From positions 1 to 64,000 of the forward strand of contig QWOQ01000003.1 in NCBI GenBank assembly GCA_003669585.1: a DNA stretch of 64,000 nt, read 5' to 3'. Below are positions 56,467 through 64,000 of the stretch, in pieces. Numbering within the stretch: the stretch's first letter is position 1; every line of letters begins with the position of its first letter. Below the pieces are notes generated by a model. It saw nothing but the letters and a program-made list of their open reading frames with translations, was not told the DNA's origin and searched no databases. The position numbers and the translations under genes are program-made. Source of the stretch: Planctomycetota bacterium (lineage in GTDB: Bacteria; Planctomycetota; Planctomycetia; Pirellulales; UBA1268).

Positions 56467-57489
56467 ATGACTGTTTGCCTCATCGGTTGTGGTTCAAATC
56501 TTGGGCAGCGTCGCGAGCAGCTCGATCAAGCGATTGAATTGCTTCGTTACATGCCCGGGGTGTGCGTGACGGCTGTGAGCCGGTATCACGAGACTCGACC
56601 AATTGGCGGTCCACTTGGTCAGGAGCCTTTTCTTAACAGCGCTGCAGTTCTCGAAACCGATCTGGAGCCAGCGGAGCTTTTTTCTCTGCTTGAAGCGGTA
56701 GAAAATACGCTTCACAGAGAGCGAAATGTTCGTTGGGGTCCACGTACAGTGGATCTCGACATGTTGCTGTACGGCGATGTTGTGCTCGAGACAGAGGCAC
56801 TCACGTTGCCTCATCCTCGAATGGTGACTCGTCGATTTGTCTTGGAACCGTGCGTTGAAATTGCCGGTGGACTGCGACACCCCACCAGCGGCTTCACGCT
56901 TGCGGAGTTGCTCGACGCGATTTCGTCGCCACACTCGCACGTCGCCGTGGTTGGTGTTCCCGGCAGCGGCGCACCAGAGGTGGCGGAAATAGTTGCCGAT
57001 ATCACGCTGGCTCGTTTGCTACGAGCCCCGATTTCTTTGCCGCTCGTTGTGCCGAGCGTTCACGACTGTTCGCAGCTGATTTCAAAATGGTCTGAAGCGA
57101 TGATGCTCGACGAGTGGCCCGACGATCCGCACGGAACCGTCTCCGACTTTTGGTTGGGTCTGCCTCTTGCGACAGCACGACGGCACCTCACGGTTCAGGA
57201 CATTACGCTTGTAGAGCGACAGCTTGCGGATGTCGGGCCTTTGGTGCGGACCCCGCAGGTGATTCTTTTTCTGGAATCCACACGCCCGGTGATTGTAAAA
57301 CGTCTTTGTGAGTGTGATCGAGAATCGGAAGAAAGCATTGTGCTTGAGTTGGATGCAATCATGGATTTGCAAAGCAGTTTGAGTCACATATTTCGAAAAC
57401 CGGGCCACGGGGCGGTAGTCTGCATCAACGCGGATGATCTCGAACAGGCAGCCATTGATGCCGTGGCAGCCGTTGAGGCTATGGCGTAG
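56467..57489 (+). CDS. folK: HPPK (FolK) fused to a deoxynucleoside kinase-like domain
   Basis: ATG at 56467 starts the HPPK fold at MTVCLIGCGSNLGQR. Residues 1-155 carry PLGQEPFLNSAAVLET and VRWGPRTVDLDMLLYGD, the pyrophosphokinase motif that makes 6-hydroxymethyl-dihydropterin pyrophosphate for folate. The remaining 185 residues resemble a deoxynucleoside kinase: VAVVGVPGSGAPEVAEIVAD looks like a P-loop, but the Lys is replaced by Ala, so this half may not phosphorylate anything. The later QVILFLESTRPVIVKRL fits the kinase fold. panC follows 76 bp later, so pterin and pantothenate genes may be co-transcribed. Confidence 0.9.
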   Translation: MTVCLIGCGSNLGQRREQLDQAIELLRYMPGVCVTAVSRYHETRPIGGPLGQEPFLNSAAVLETDLEPAELFSLLEAVENTLHRERNVRWGPRTVDLDMLLYGDVVLETEALTLPHPRMVTRRFVLEPCVEIAGGLRHPTSGFTLAELLDAISSPHSHVAVVGVPGSGAPEVAEIVADITLARLLRAPISLPLVVPSVHDCSQLISKWSEAMMLDEWPDDPHGTVSDFWLGLPLATARRHLTVQDITLVERQLADVGPLVRTPQVILFLESTRPVIVKRLCECDRESEESIVLELDAIMDLQSSLSHIFRKPGHGAVVCINADDLEQAAIDAVAAVEAMA

Positions 57490-57565
57490 CCGTGATTGTT
57501 TTGTGTGCGGAGAATCAGAAAAGACCCTGCTGACGGCACTTTCGAAAAAAGCATCTGGAAAAATC

Positions 57566-58483
57566 ATGTCGTCCAACTCTTTCCCTTTATCGAATGCGTC
57601 TTACTCGTCGGATGCTGCCTCCACTGCAAAAGTGGTTTCGGATGGTGCTGTGTTACGGTCGCAGGTGTGCGAGGCTCAGGCCCTGGGCCGCCGAGTTGGA
57701 TTTGTCCCCACGATGGGCGCGCTGCACGAAGGACACGCAAGCCTTGTGCGAGCGGCTGTGGCAGAATGCGACGACGTGATTGTGTCGATCTTCGTCAATC
57801 CAACGCAGTTTGCGCCGGGAGAAGATTTCCAGCGGTATCCCCGGCCGATCGATGCCGATATTCGCCTGCTGAATTCTCTTGGTGTGCGGTGGATTTTTGT
57901 TCCAGGAGTGCTGGAGCTCTATCGAACCGGCGAATCAACCCGAGTTGAGGTTCACGGCCCATCGGCACGCTGGGAAGGTGCGATGCGAGCAGGACACTTT
58001 TCCGGAGTTGCCACTGTCGTACTCAAACTTTTTATGGTTGCGCCAGCGAACGTGGCCTATTTTGGCGCAAAAGATTTTCAGCAGACGGTGATTGTACGAC
58101 AGATGGTGGCTGATCTTTTTTTACCGATTCGAATCGTTGTTCATCCCACCGTGCGGGAAGCCGATGGAGTGGCAATGAGTTCTCGCAATGTCTATCTTTC
58201 ACCGCAGCAGCGAGTGCAGGCCCGTGCGTTTCATGAAAGCCTCTGCTGTGCCGAACGTCTCTGGCGCGATGGGGCAAGTCCAGATCTGATTGCTCAGACC
58301 ATGTGCGAGACACTTTCCCGGAGTCAGGTGGTGGTTGATTATGCCGTGGTGGTCGATCCGGAGACACTCGAATTACTGGAGACGAATTGCCATGTCCCGA
58401 GGGCAGTTGCTCTGGTGGCAGGCCGACTGGGTCAAACGCGGTTGATTGACAATCGAGAGCTTCTGACAAATGACCAAAAGTAG
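57566..58483 (+). CDS. panC: Pantothenate synthetase
   Basis: ATG at 57566 has GGAA a few bases upstream; the frame opens earlier (57434) only inside folK. The 305-residue enzyme joins pantoate and beta-alanine using ATP. Motifs are VGFVPTMGALHEGHASLV (HIGH-type), VSIFVNPTQFAPGEDF, the AMRAGHFSGVATVV block, AYFGAKDFQQTVIVRQMV and MSSRNVYLS. A Ser/Ala-rich N-terminus of about 30 residues is extra to the usual protein. Confidence 0.96.
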   Translation: MSSNSFPLSNASYSSDAASTAKVVSDGAVLRSQVCEAQALGRRVGFVPTMGALHEGHASLVRAAVAECDDVIVSIFVNPTQFAPGEDFQRYPRPIDADIRLLNSLGVRWIFVPGVLELYRTGESTRVEVHGPSARWEGAMRAGHFSGVATVVLKLFMVAPANVAYFGAKDFQQTVIVRQMVADLFLPIRIVVHPTVREADGVAMSSRNVYLSPQQRVQARAFHESLCCAERLWRDGASPDLIAQTMCETLSRSQVVVDYAVVVDPETLELLETNCHVPRAVALVAGRLGQTRLIDNRELLTNDQK

Positions 58484-58583
58484 CGAGAATCAAATTCTGT
58501 CTTCGATGGGTGCAGAGAAATTTCTATAAAGTTTTTCTTGTTCATAAAACCGATCCTTTGCAAGTGATTCTTCATTCAGACCA

Positions 58584-59687
58584 ATGCTCTCAACGCTCTT
58601 TTATATTCCGACACATATTGGCCCCAGCGCAGTGCCGCTCTTTGGATGGGGACTCTTGCTCGCGGTGTGGGCAGTTGTGGCTGCTGCGACAGTCGGATGG
58701 ACGTTTTGGAAAAATGGTCGCAATGGATTCGAGATCGTTGTGCGATCGCTCGTGCTGCCGTTGCTGTTGGTAGGTGCGATGATTGGCGTGCTGATGCCGA
58801 TGCTCGCTGCCGCGAATGGACAAGGCATTCCTGTTCGAGGCTATGGGTTCATGTTGCTTGTTGCTGCGATGTCTGGAACGTGGCTTACGGTTGTACGAGG
58901 TCGCACAATGGGATTTGATGCTGACACGCTCGTGTCGTTGGCCATGGAAGTATTTTTATGGGGAATTGTTGGCGCGAGACTCTTCTACGTGATTCAAAAA
59001 CACGATTCTTTTTTTGGGTTCGACAAAAGTCTGGTCGAGTCTTTTCGAGACATTATGAATATTGCTGGAGGCGGATTAGTTGTATTTGGATCGCTCCCGA
59101 CAGCGGCAGCGGCGACGTGGTGGTTTGCAAAGCGTCGCGGGCTCTCGGTCTTGCGGTTGGCCGACTGTATTGCCCCAGGATTGCTTGTAGGTTTGGCAAT
59201 CGGACGCGTGGGATGTTTTTTGAATGGTTGCTGCTACGGTGGCGAATGCGATCTTCCATGGGCAGTTTGCTTTCCGCCCGACAGTCCGCCATTTGTTGAT
59301 CAGAGTCAACGTGGACTTCTCGAAATCGCAAGTCGTCAGAGCCTGCCGATTCATCCGACTCAGTTGTACTCGGCCATCGATGCCGGAATTCTTGCGATGC
59401 TGGCGATTGCCTTTACTCCGCTGCGTCGTCGCGATGGTGAGATCTTTGCGCTGGTGCTCTCGCTGCACCCATTATCTCGAATAGTCCTGGAAGAAATTCG
59501 AACCGATGAGCAGCCAGTCTTTGGTACGCCATTTTCGATTTCTCAGTTGTTTTCGATAGTATTGCTCGCTTGTGCGATGGGACTCTGGTGTTGGATTTTT
59601 CGACAGCCGACAATCGCTGCGAGAGTTCTTCCATCGGGTGATCTGAATTTTCGGGGTTCTGCTCGATCGGGTTCCGATGGGCCGTGA
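58584..59687 (+). CDS. lgt: Prolipoprotein diacylglyceryl transferase
   Basis: The 367-residue membrane enzyme moves diacylglyceryl to lipoprotein cysteines. The Lgt signature GRVGCFLNGCCYGGECD is present, with downstream PIHPTQLYSAIDAG and LEEIRTDEQPVFGTPFSISQ. Seven or so membrane helices are visible, starting with LLLAVWAVVAAATVGW. The protein is longer than the E. coli enzyme by about 75 residues, mainly in loops and the C-terminus. It lies 100 bp after panC on the same strand. Confidence 0.94.
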   Translation: MLSTLFYIPTHIGPSAVPLFGWGLLLAVWAVVAAATVGWTFWKNGRNGFEIVVRSLVLPLLLVGAMIGVLMPMLAAANGQGIPVRGYGFMLLVAAMSGTWLTVVRGRTMGFDADTLVSLAMEVFLWGIVGARLFYVIQKHDSFFGFDKSLVESFRDIMNIAGGGLVVFGSLPTAAAATWWFAKRRGLSVLRLADCIAPGLLVGLAIGRVGCFLNGCCYGGECDLPWAVCFPPDSPPFVDQSQRGLLEIASRQSLPIHPTQLYSAIDAGILAMLAIAFTPLRRRDGEIFALVLSLHPLSRIVLEEIRTDEQPVFGTPFSISQLFSIVLLACAMGLWCWIFRQPTIAARVLPSGDLNFRGSARSGSDGP

Positions 59688-59851
59688 TGGCATCTCCATC
59701 GAGACAGAAGCTGATCCGAGGGTTACAATTTTTCTACGGCGACGGCGGCGATAGGCGGTGAGGCGCCTGTCGCGGCATGTGCATTCGGAGGCGTTCAGAT
59801 GGTCTACAGTGAATTGCGGGAACTAATCGCTGGACGCGAGCATCTCATCTC

Positions 59852-60511
59852 ATGAGCGAGTTGCACAAAGTATCAGAAGAGCTTGACGATCGGGCGCTCG
59901 TGGCGGCTGTGGTAGCGGGCCACTGCGAGGCGTTTGAAACGCTTGTCATCCGTCATCAAGATCGCATCTATACGCTGCTGTCTCGGTTGTGCGGGTGTCC
60001 ACATCAGGCGACGGATCTGGCACAGGAAACATTCATCTCGGCCTACCGAAATCTTTCCGCATTTGAAAATCGCTCAGAGTTTTTTACATGGCTCTATCGC
60101 ATTGCCTGCAATCATGCCGCCGCAGCACATCGCAGAAAGAAGCCAATGGCTTCGCTCGATCAGCTGCGCAGTGGATCGCAACGAGACGATGGAGAACGAA
60201 ACCGGAGCTTCGAACCGGCGGCAAAGACCTCGAGTGTTTCTGCAGCCATGGAGTCTTCCGAAAATGCACGCAAAATTGCCGATGCGCTTGCGGGAATCGA
60301 CGAGATATTTCGAACAGTTGTCGTTCTTCGCGATATGGAAGGCGCCAGCTACGAGGAAATTTCCGAAACGCTCGACATCCCGGTTGGGACTGTTCGAAGT
60401 CGGCTGCATCGCGGCCGATTGGCAGTCAAGCAGCTGTTGTATGCCGATTTTGGAAACGGCGGTTCGAAAGAGATTTCCCCGGATCGAATCAAAATCAACA
60501 GAGGTCACTGA
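59852..60511 (+). CDS. ECF-type RNA polymerase sigma factor
   Basis: The 219-residue protein has sigma region 2 (about 20-90: FETLVIRHQDRIYTLLSRL, ATDLAQETFISAYRNL, FFTWLYRIACNHA) and region 4 (about 145-200: FRTVVVLRDMEGASYEEISE, IPVGTVRSRLHRGRLAVKQLL). A polar linker joins them. It is followed 55 bp later by an anti-sigma gene, the normal arrangement for an extracytoplasmic-function pair. Its promoter targets are unknown. Confidence 0.95.
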   Translation: MSELHKVSEELDDRALVAAVVAGHCEAFETLVIRHQDRIYTLLSRLCGCPHQATDLAQETFISAYRNLSAFENRSEFFTWLYRIACNHAAAAHRRKKPMASLDQLRSGSQRDDGERNRSFEPAAKTSSVSAAMESSENARKIADALAGIDEIFRTVVVLRDMEGASYEEISETLDIPVGTVRSRLHRGRLAVKQLLYADFGNGGSKEISPDRIKINRGH

Positions 60512-60566
60512 AAAGTCGATTTCATAGTGTTCTTTCTGAAATGCATTCTCACTTTTTCTTAAACCA

Positions 60567-61904
60567 ATGGTTATGAATCCTTCCGATCCCCGCATCAGCG
60601 AATGGCTCGACGGTCGACTTTCCAAACAGGAAGCCGCCGAAATTGAATTATTGGTCCGTTCAGATCGACACCTGTTGCGTGATGTAGAAGAGATTCGGGC
60701 GGCGCGGATTCTGCTCGCAACGGTAGCGAAGCTGAAGGTTGCCCCAGATTTTAGCCAGTCGGTCATGGCGGCCATTGCTCGAGGGGTTGGTGATGAGATT
60801 TCAGATCCGATGGGTAGCCCTGATCTTGCCGGGCTGTCACGAGAAGATCGTGGAATTGAAGAGGAGTGGCGAAGCATCGAACGCCAACGGGTTGCAGCAG
60901 AAATTGACGAGGCAAAGGAAGACGTTGGTTCCTCGGTTCTCTCTGCCCAGCACTCGGATGTCTTCAACGTTCGATCTCGTTGGTTGATTGTTCCACTTTC
61001 TACAGCGCTCGCAGGAGGTCTGCTTGTGGCATTTGCGATCAACGCAGTGCTGATGCAGTCTCGCGTCGATCCACAAATCGCTCAGCAGAATGAAAAACAG
61101 CCATCGCAAATTGTTAGCACCGAGACTTTATCCGGGCGCATTCCATCGGCAGAACTGTCTGATCGCCTCGCGGTTGCTCTTGCCGACGACGAGCAGCACG
61201 TACGGATTGTTGTGAGAGATACTACGGCAAGATTGCAGCTCGAGTCGCTCATTGCCGCAAGTGGAATGCACGTTGAACTGCAGAATAATTTTGTGACCGA
61301 CTTTGTGACCGATGAGAGATTGTCAGGAAATCGAAAAACAGAACCTATGGCGAAACGATCGATGGCTCCCGCTCCCGCTCCCGTTCCTAGGGCCGCGGCC
61401 GCGGCCGACAAAATCGCTCCCGAAACGAAGGAAAAAACTCAACAGATCGAATTATCATCAGATCGTCTCGAAGGGGCCGTCGAGAGTCAGGCGAAAAGTG
61501 ATGCTCAAGAAAGTTTTGCATGCACCGGAACAACCGATTCAGCTGAAAATCTTCTGCAGTCACTGCTCACGCTTTTGGAATCGGAGTCAGTCGGGCTCTG
61601 GATCGATCGTAGGATTCCTGAAGAAGAGGATCAGACAATGTTGGCTGCTGCAGGTGCTCCGATCTTGATACAAGACTCGGCCGATCTGCGTTCGGATACG
61701 GCAGCACCCCAGCCACAGCAAAGGGATGCTCCGGGGAGCGGCGTCGGTGAGACTCACAAAAAGTCATCGCAATTGTCGGAAAGACCCGAAGGTACTGTTC
61801 GAATATGGATCGATGTGATTGCGATGGATCAAACCGAGCAGCTCCAACGTCCATCGAAAAGCAAATTCCCATCGCCAGTGTCGTCCCCCCAAGGCAGCGA
61901 GTGA
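60567..61904 (+). CDS. Membrane anti-sigma factor (no zinc ligands)
   Basis: The protein has 445 residues; ATG at 60573 is an alternative start. The N-terminal helices (ISEWLDGRLSKQEAAEIELLV and EIRAARILLATVAKL) resemble the anti-sigma domain. They lack the His-Cys-Cys set of zinc-binding anti-sigmas. A membrane helix near residues 145-160 (LSTALAGGLLVAFAINAVLM) separates this from a large periplasmic part rich in Pro, Ala and Gln, with little predictable fold. It lies immediately after the sigma gene, and probably holds that sigma factor at the membrane until a periplasmic signal appears. Confidence 0.85.
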   Translation: MVMNPSDPRISEWLDGRLSKQEAAEIELLVRSDRHLLRDVEEIRAARILLATVAKLKVAPDFSQSVMAAIARGVGDEISDPMGSPDLAGLSREDRGIEEEWRSIERQRVAAEIDEAKEDVGSSVLSAQHSDVFNVRSRWLIVPLSTALAGGLLVAFAINAVLMQSRVDPQIAQQNEKQPSQIVSTETLSGRIPSAELSDRLAVALADDEQHVRIVVRDTTARLQLESLIAASGMHVELQNNFVTDFVTDERLSGNRKTEPMAKRSMAPAPAPVPRAAAAADKIAPETKEKTQQIELSSDRLEGAVESQAKSDAQESFACTGTTDSAENLLQSLLTLLESESVGLWIDRRIPEEEDQTMLAAAGAPILIQDSADLRSDTAAPQPQQRDAPGSGVGETHKKSSQLSERPEGTVRIWIDVIAMDQTEQLQRPSKSKFPSPVSSPQGSE

Positions 61905-61949
61905 AAAGCCCTCAAGTTCATTTTGCAGGACCCTATTTTTTTAAAAACG

Positions 61950-62726
61950 ATGGGACACAACGAATCGAATCAGCAGCATCCAGTAACGATTCGCTGCAGG
62001 GTCGATGGGCCACTGGTGGTTGAAGGATCGGTGCGGGTAACGGATCATCGAGGATGCGAATTCTCAATCAATACAGAAAAAAAACCTGTTGCACTGTGTC
62101 GATGTGGATTGAGCGGCAGCCGACCTTTCTGTGATGGATCTCATAAAGCGTCTGGATTTATGGCAAGTGAAGAAGCGACGAATGGCATTGCCCCATCGAA
62201 ACAAATTTCAGCATCGAGTTCAAAGAAAGAAAATCTTGATCATCCCGGACACCATTCGGTCAATAAGATTGTGCAGCGGTCGCTCGAGGTGGCCGCGATG
62301 ACGAGTGGCTTTCATCCGATTACGCGTCTGATTGAAAAAGCATTACCGGAGATTGAGAGTATTGAAATTGGGATGTTGCATGTTTTTCTTCAGCACACTT
62401 CAGCAGGGCTTTTGATTACAGAGAATGCGGACCCGGATGTTCTGGTTGATCTCAGTTGTGCCATGAACGCGCTTGCTCCGGAAGGAGATCACTGGATTCA
62501 CTCCTGCGAGGGTCCAGATGACATGCCAGCGCATGTGAAGTCGGTGCTCGAAGGACCAAGCGTCTCGGTACCTGTTGGAAATGGAAAACTTCTTCTAGGT
62601 ACTTGGCAGGGAATTTTTTTAGCAGAGCATCGCCGCCATGCCAGCTCAAGACGGTTGATCCTGTCTCTCTCAGGTTCCACTCGGGCGTCGCTTGCACCGT
62701 TTACAAGACAAGAGGCTTCGACGTGA
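61950..62726 (+). CDS. CDGSH iron-sulfur domain fused to YjbQ/UPF0047 domain
   Basis: ATG at 61950 is preferred; a TTG at 61923 adds nine residues. The CDGSH part (about 20-75) has VDGPLVVEGSV and the binding motif CRCGLSGSRPFCDGSH, whose three Cys and one His hold a 2Fe-2S cluster. A polar linker (about 80-105) leads to a YjbQ domain (from about 110) with HTSAGLLITENADPDVLVDL, EGPDDMPAHVKSVL and GTWQGIFLAEHR. YjbQ proteins have been linked to secondary thiamin-phosphate synthase activity, but the physiological role is unclear. The fusion suggests a redox-controlled form. Confidence 0.9.
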   Translation: MGHNESNQQHPVTIRCRVDGPLVVEGSVRVTDHRGCEFSINTEKKPVALCRCGLSGSRPFCDGSHKASGFMASEEATNGIAPSKQISASSSKKENLDHPGHHSVNKIVQRSLEVAAMTSGFHPITRLIEKALPEIESIEIGMLHVFLQHTSAGLLITENADPDVLVDLSCAMNALAPEGDHWIHSCEGPDDMPAHVKSVLEGPSVSVPVGNGKLLLGTWQGIFLAEHRRHASSRRLILSLSGSTRASLAPFTRQEAST

Positions 62727-63097
62727 TCCCGCAACAGAAGGGGATACAGGAACGAACGGCAATCAGCGGAGCGATTTTGGTTGAAATTTTTGAGTGAGAA
62801 AATTCCCAAAGCGGGAAATAAATCGATCTTAAGAAGATGAAGACCTGCGGAAATTGTTCCATAGAAAAGGGTTATCGTGTTTTGATGCTATTTATTTCCG
62901 GCTCTTTTGACCCATGGCGATATGGACTGACTTGAGTCGGGACTGTAGGGTTAGGCCGTGGAGAGGTCTTCTGAAAGTCTTTTGAGACAGGATTTTCTCT
63001 TTTTTGGTTCCGTTTCTGAGCCACCAATGCTCGTCGAAGGTTCTTGGCAGACATAAAAGTAGTATTCTTTCGCGCTTTCTAGAGTTTCTGAAACGAC
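62727..63097. other. Intergenic region without recognised features
   Basis: About 370 bp before the RND-type gene. I see no gene, RNA or clear terminator. Confidence 0.4.
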
Positions 63098-64000
63098 ATG
63101 ACGTCGCACTCCAAACCGAATTTTTATCAGCTTCACAGCGTCGCTGTGATGGGCGTGCTCGTCTTTTTGCTGCCGCTGGTGGTGGTCGGTGCGATCAAGG
63201 CCAAGGGTAATAATCGCAACGATGTCAAGGGCTGGCTGCCCGCGGAATACCCAGAAACACAGGTATATAAGTTCTTTCGCGAGAATTTTCAGGGCGAAGA
63301 ATTTATTCTCGTCAGCTGGAAGGGCTGCACGATGAACGATGCGCGGGTCGAACTGCTTGCCCGAAAGCTCCTTCCCCCCCCGGAAGAGGCGGCTCGGATC
63401 GATCGACCGCTCTATTTTAAAACAATTCAGACCGGGCCTCGAGCCGTTGCATTGATGTGCGACGAGCCGTTGCGTCTGGAGCCCGAGGAAGCTGTCGTTC
63501 GGCTTACCGGTGCCCTGATCGGACCGGCGCCCCCGAAGGGCTCTATGGTCGAAGAGGCACAAGCATCCGATGATCCAATGTCAGCGTTCGAAGCGCGGCA
63601 GACATGTTTGGTGCTCACGCTTTCAGATGCTGCCAGAGCAAATCTTCACGGCACGATCGATCTCATTCGCAACGTGGCTGCCACCGAGTGCGCAATCCCT
63701 GAAAAAGATTTGCACATGGGAGGCCCCCCAGTCGACAACGTCTCGATTGATAAGGCTGGACAGACAAGCGTGACCGTTTTATTTGCATTGTCGTTGGTAG
63801 TCGGATTTTTCGTGAGTTGGTGGAGTCTCAAAAGCAAACTTTTGGTCGGACTTGTGCTGGCATCCGGCGTGTACAGCATGTTTGCGAGTCTCGCGGTGGT
63901 GTGGTATTCGGGATATCCGGTTGATGCGATTTTGTTAACCATGCCGTCGCTGGTCTACGTGGCGACAACCTCGGGTGCGATTCATCTGGCAAACTACTAC
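63098..64000 (+). CDS. RND/MMPL-family transporter, 5' part only
   Basis: The gene starts with ATG at 63098 and runs off the right edge after 301 codons. After a first membrane helix (AVMGVLVFLLPLVVVGAI) comes a large periplasmic domain of about 190 residues. Three further membrane helices follow: SVTVLFALSLVVGFFVSWW, KLLVGLVLASGVYSMFASL and AILLTMPSLVYVATTSGAI. The last carries the STA-type stretch and leads into HLANYY, as in MMPL/RND permeases of the HpnN/SSD type. The substrate is unknown. Confidence 0.85.
   Translation, partial: MTSHSKPNFYQLHSVAVMGVLVFLLPLVVVGAIKAKGNNRNDVKGWLPAEYPETQVYKFFRENFQGEEFILVSWKGCTMNDARVELLARKLLPPPEEAARIDRPLYFKTIQTGPRAVALMCDEPLRLEPEEAVVRLTGALIGPAPPKGSMVEEAQASDDPMSAFEARQTCLVLTLSDAARANLHGTIDLIRNVAATECAIPEKDLHMGGPPVDNVSIDKAGQTSVTVLFALSLVVGFFVSWWSLKSKLLVGLVLASGVYSMFASLAVVWYSGYPVDAILLTMPSLVYVATTSGAIHLANYY

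Overview
The window looks like a chromosomal segment of a planctomycete, probably of the Pirellula-like branch. The evidence is the giant secreted protein with an N-terminal LEPR-type motif, the abundance of multihaem cytochromes c, a Ser/Thr kinase fused to cyclase, STAND and FGE domains, a small exported protein with a GTWG...DYTG...RYQGG pattern, an ECF sigma/anti-sigma pair, and many genes without a Shine-Dalgarno site. This assignment is an inference from gene content; no rRNA or marker phylogeny is available here.

Layout. (1) 1-11.8 kb is a redox island. A minus-strand operon encodes a di-haem cytochrome b, a ten-haem c and a five-haem c. Two paralogous five-haem cytochromes diverge from it, and a 1346-residue ten-haem cytochrome with a C-terminal LVIVD-type propeller lies opposite. 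(2) 12.3-22.8 kb is a chemotaxis cluster: two MCPs on minus, then cheA, cheW, MCP, cheR and cheB on plus, with no cheY. (3) 22.9-25.7 kb holds a glutamate-receptor-like channel with an altered pore, an exported redoxin and a spermidine-synthase-like protein. (4) 25.7-32.9 kb holds a putative outer-membrane barrel gene followed by the 1679-residue kinase/cyclase/STAND/FGE protein. (5) 33.1-35.3 kb holds a small exported protein, a methyltransferase-like gene and a PKHD-type dioxygenase. (6) 35.6-42.7 kb is a 2367-residue repeat protein. (7) 42.8-47.2 kb is a light-repair locus: a class II photolyase fused to an FAD oxidoreductase, an FeS-type photolyase and a DUF2256 protein. (8) 47.5-55.2 kb is mixed: rhodanese, exported hydroxyisourate hydrolase, tRNA-Leu(CAA), Tat-exported metallophosphoesterase, GlmU-like transferase, MetF, a receiver protein, a DUF2617-like protein and a CPBP protease. 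(9) 56.5-64 kb holds folK with an extra kinase-like domain, panC, lgt, an ECF sigma factor and its anti-sigma, a CDGSH-YjbQ fusion, and the start of an RND/MMPL transporter.

The redox island plausibly forms one electron-transfer module: the cytochrome b would carry electrons across the cytoplasmic membrane and the c-type proteins would pass them through the periplasm, with the propeller cytochrome as a terminal or surface element. The chemotaxis cluster is a self-contained sensory array plus adaptation enzymes. The kinase/STAND protein is the best candidate for an uncharacterised signalling or conflict system. No insertion sequences, CRISPR arrays or prophage genes were seen.
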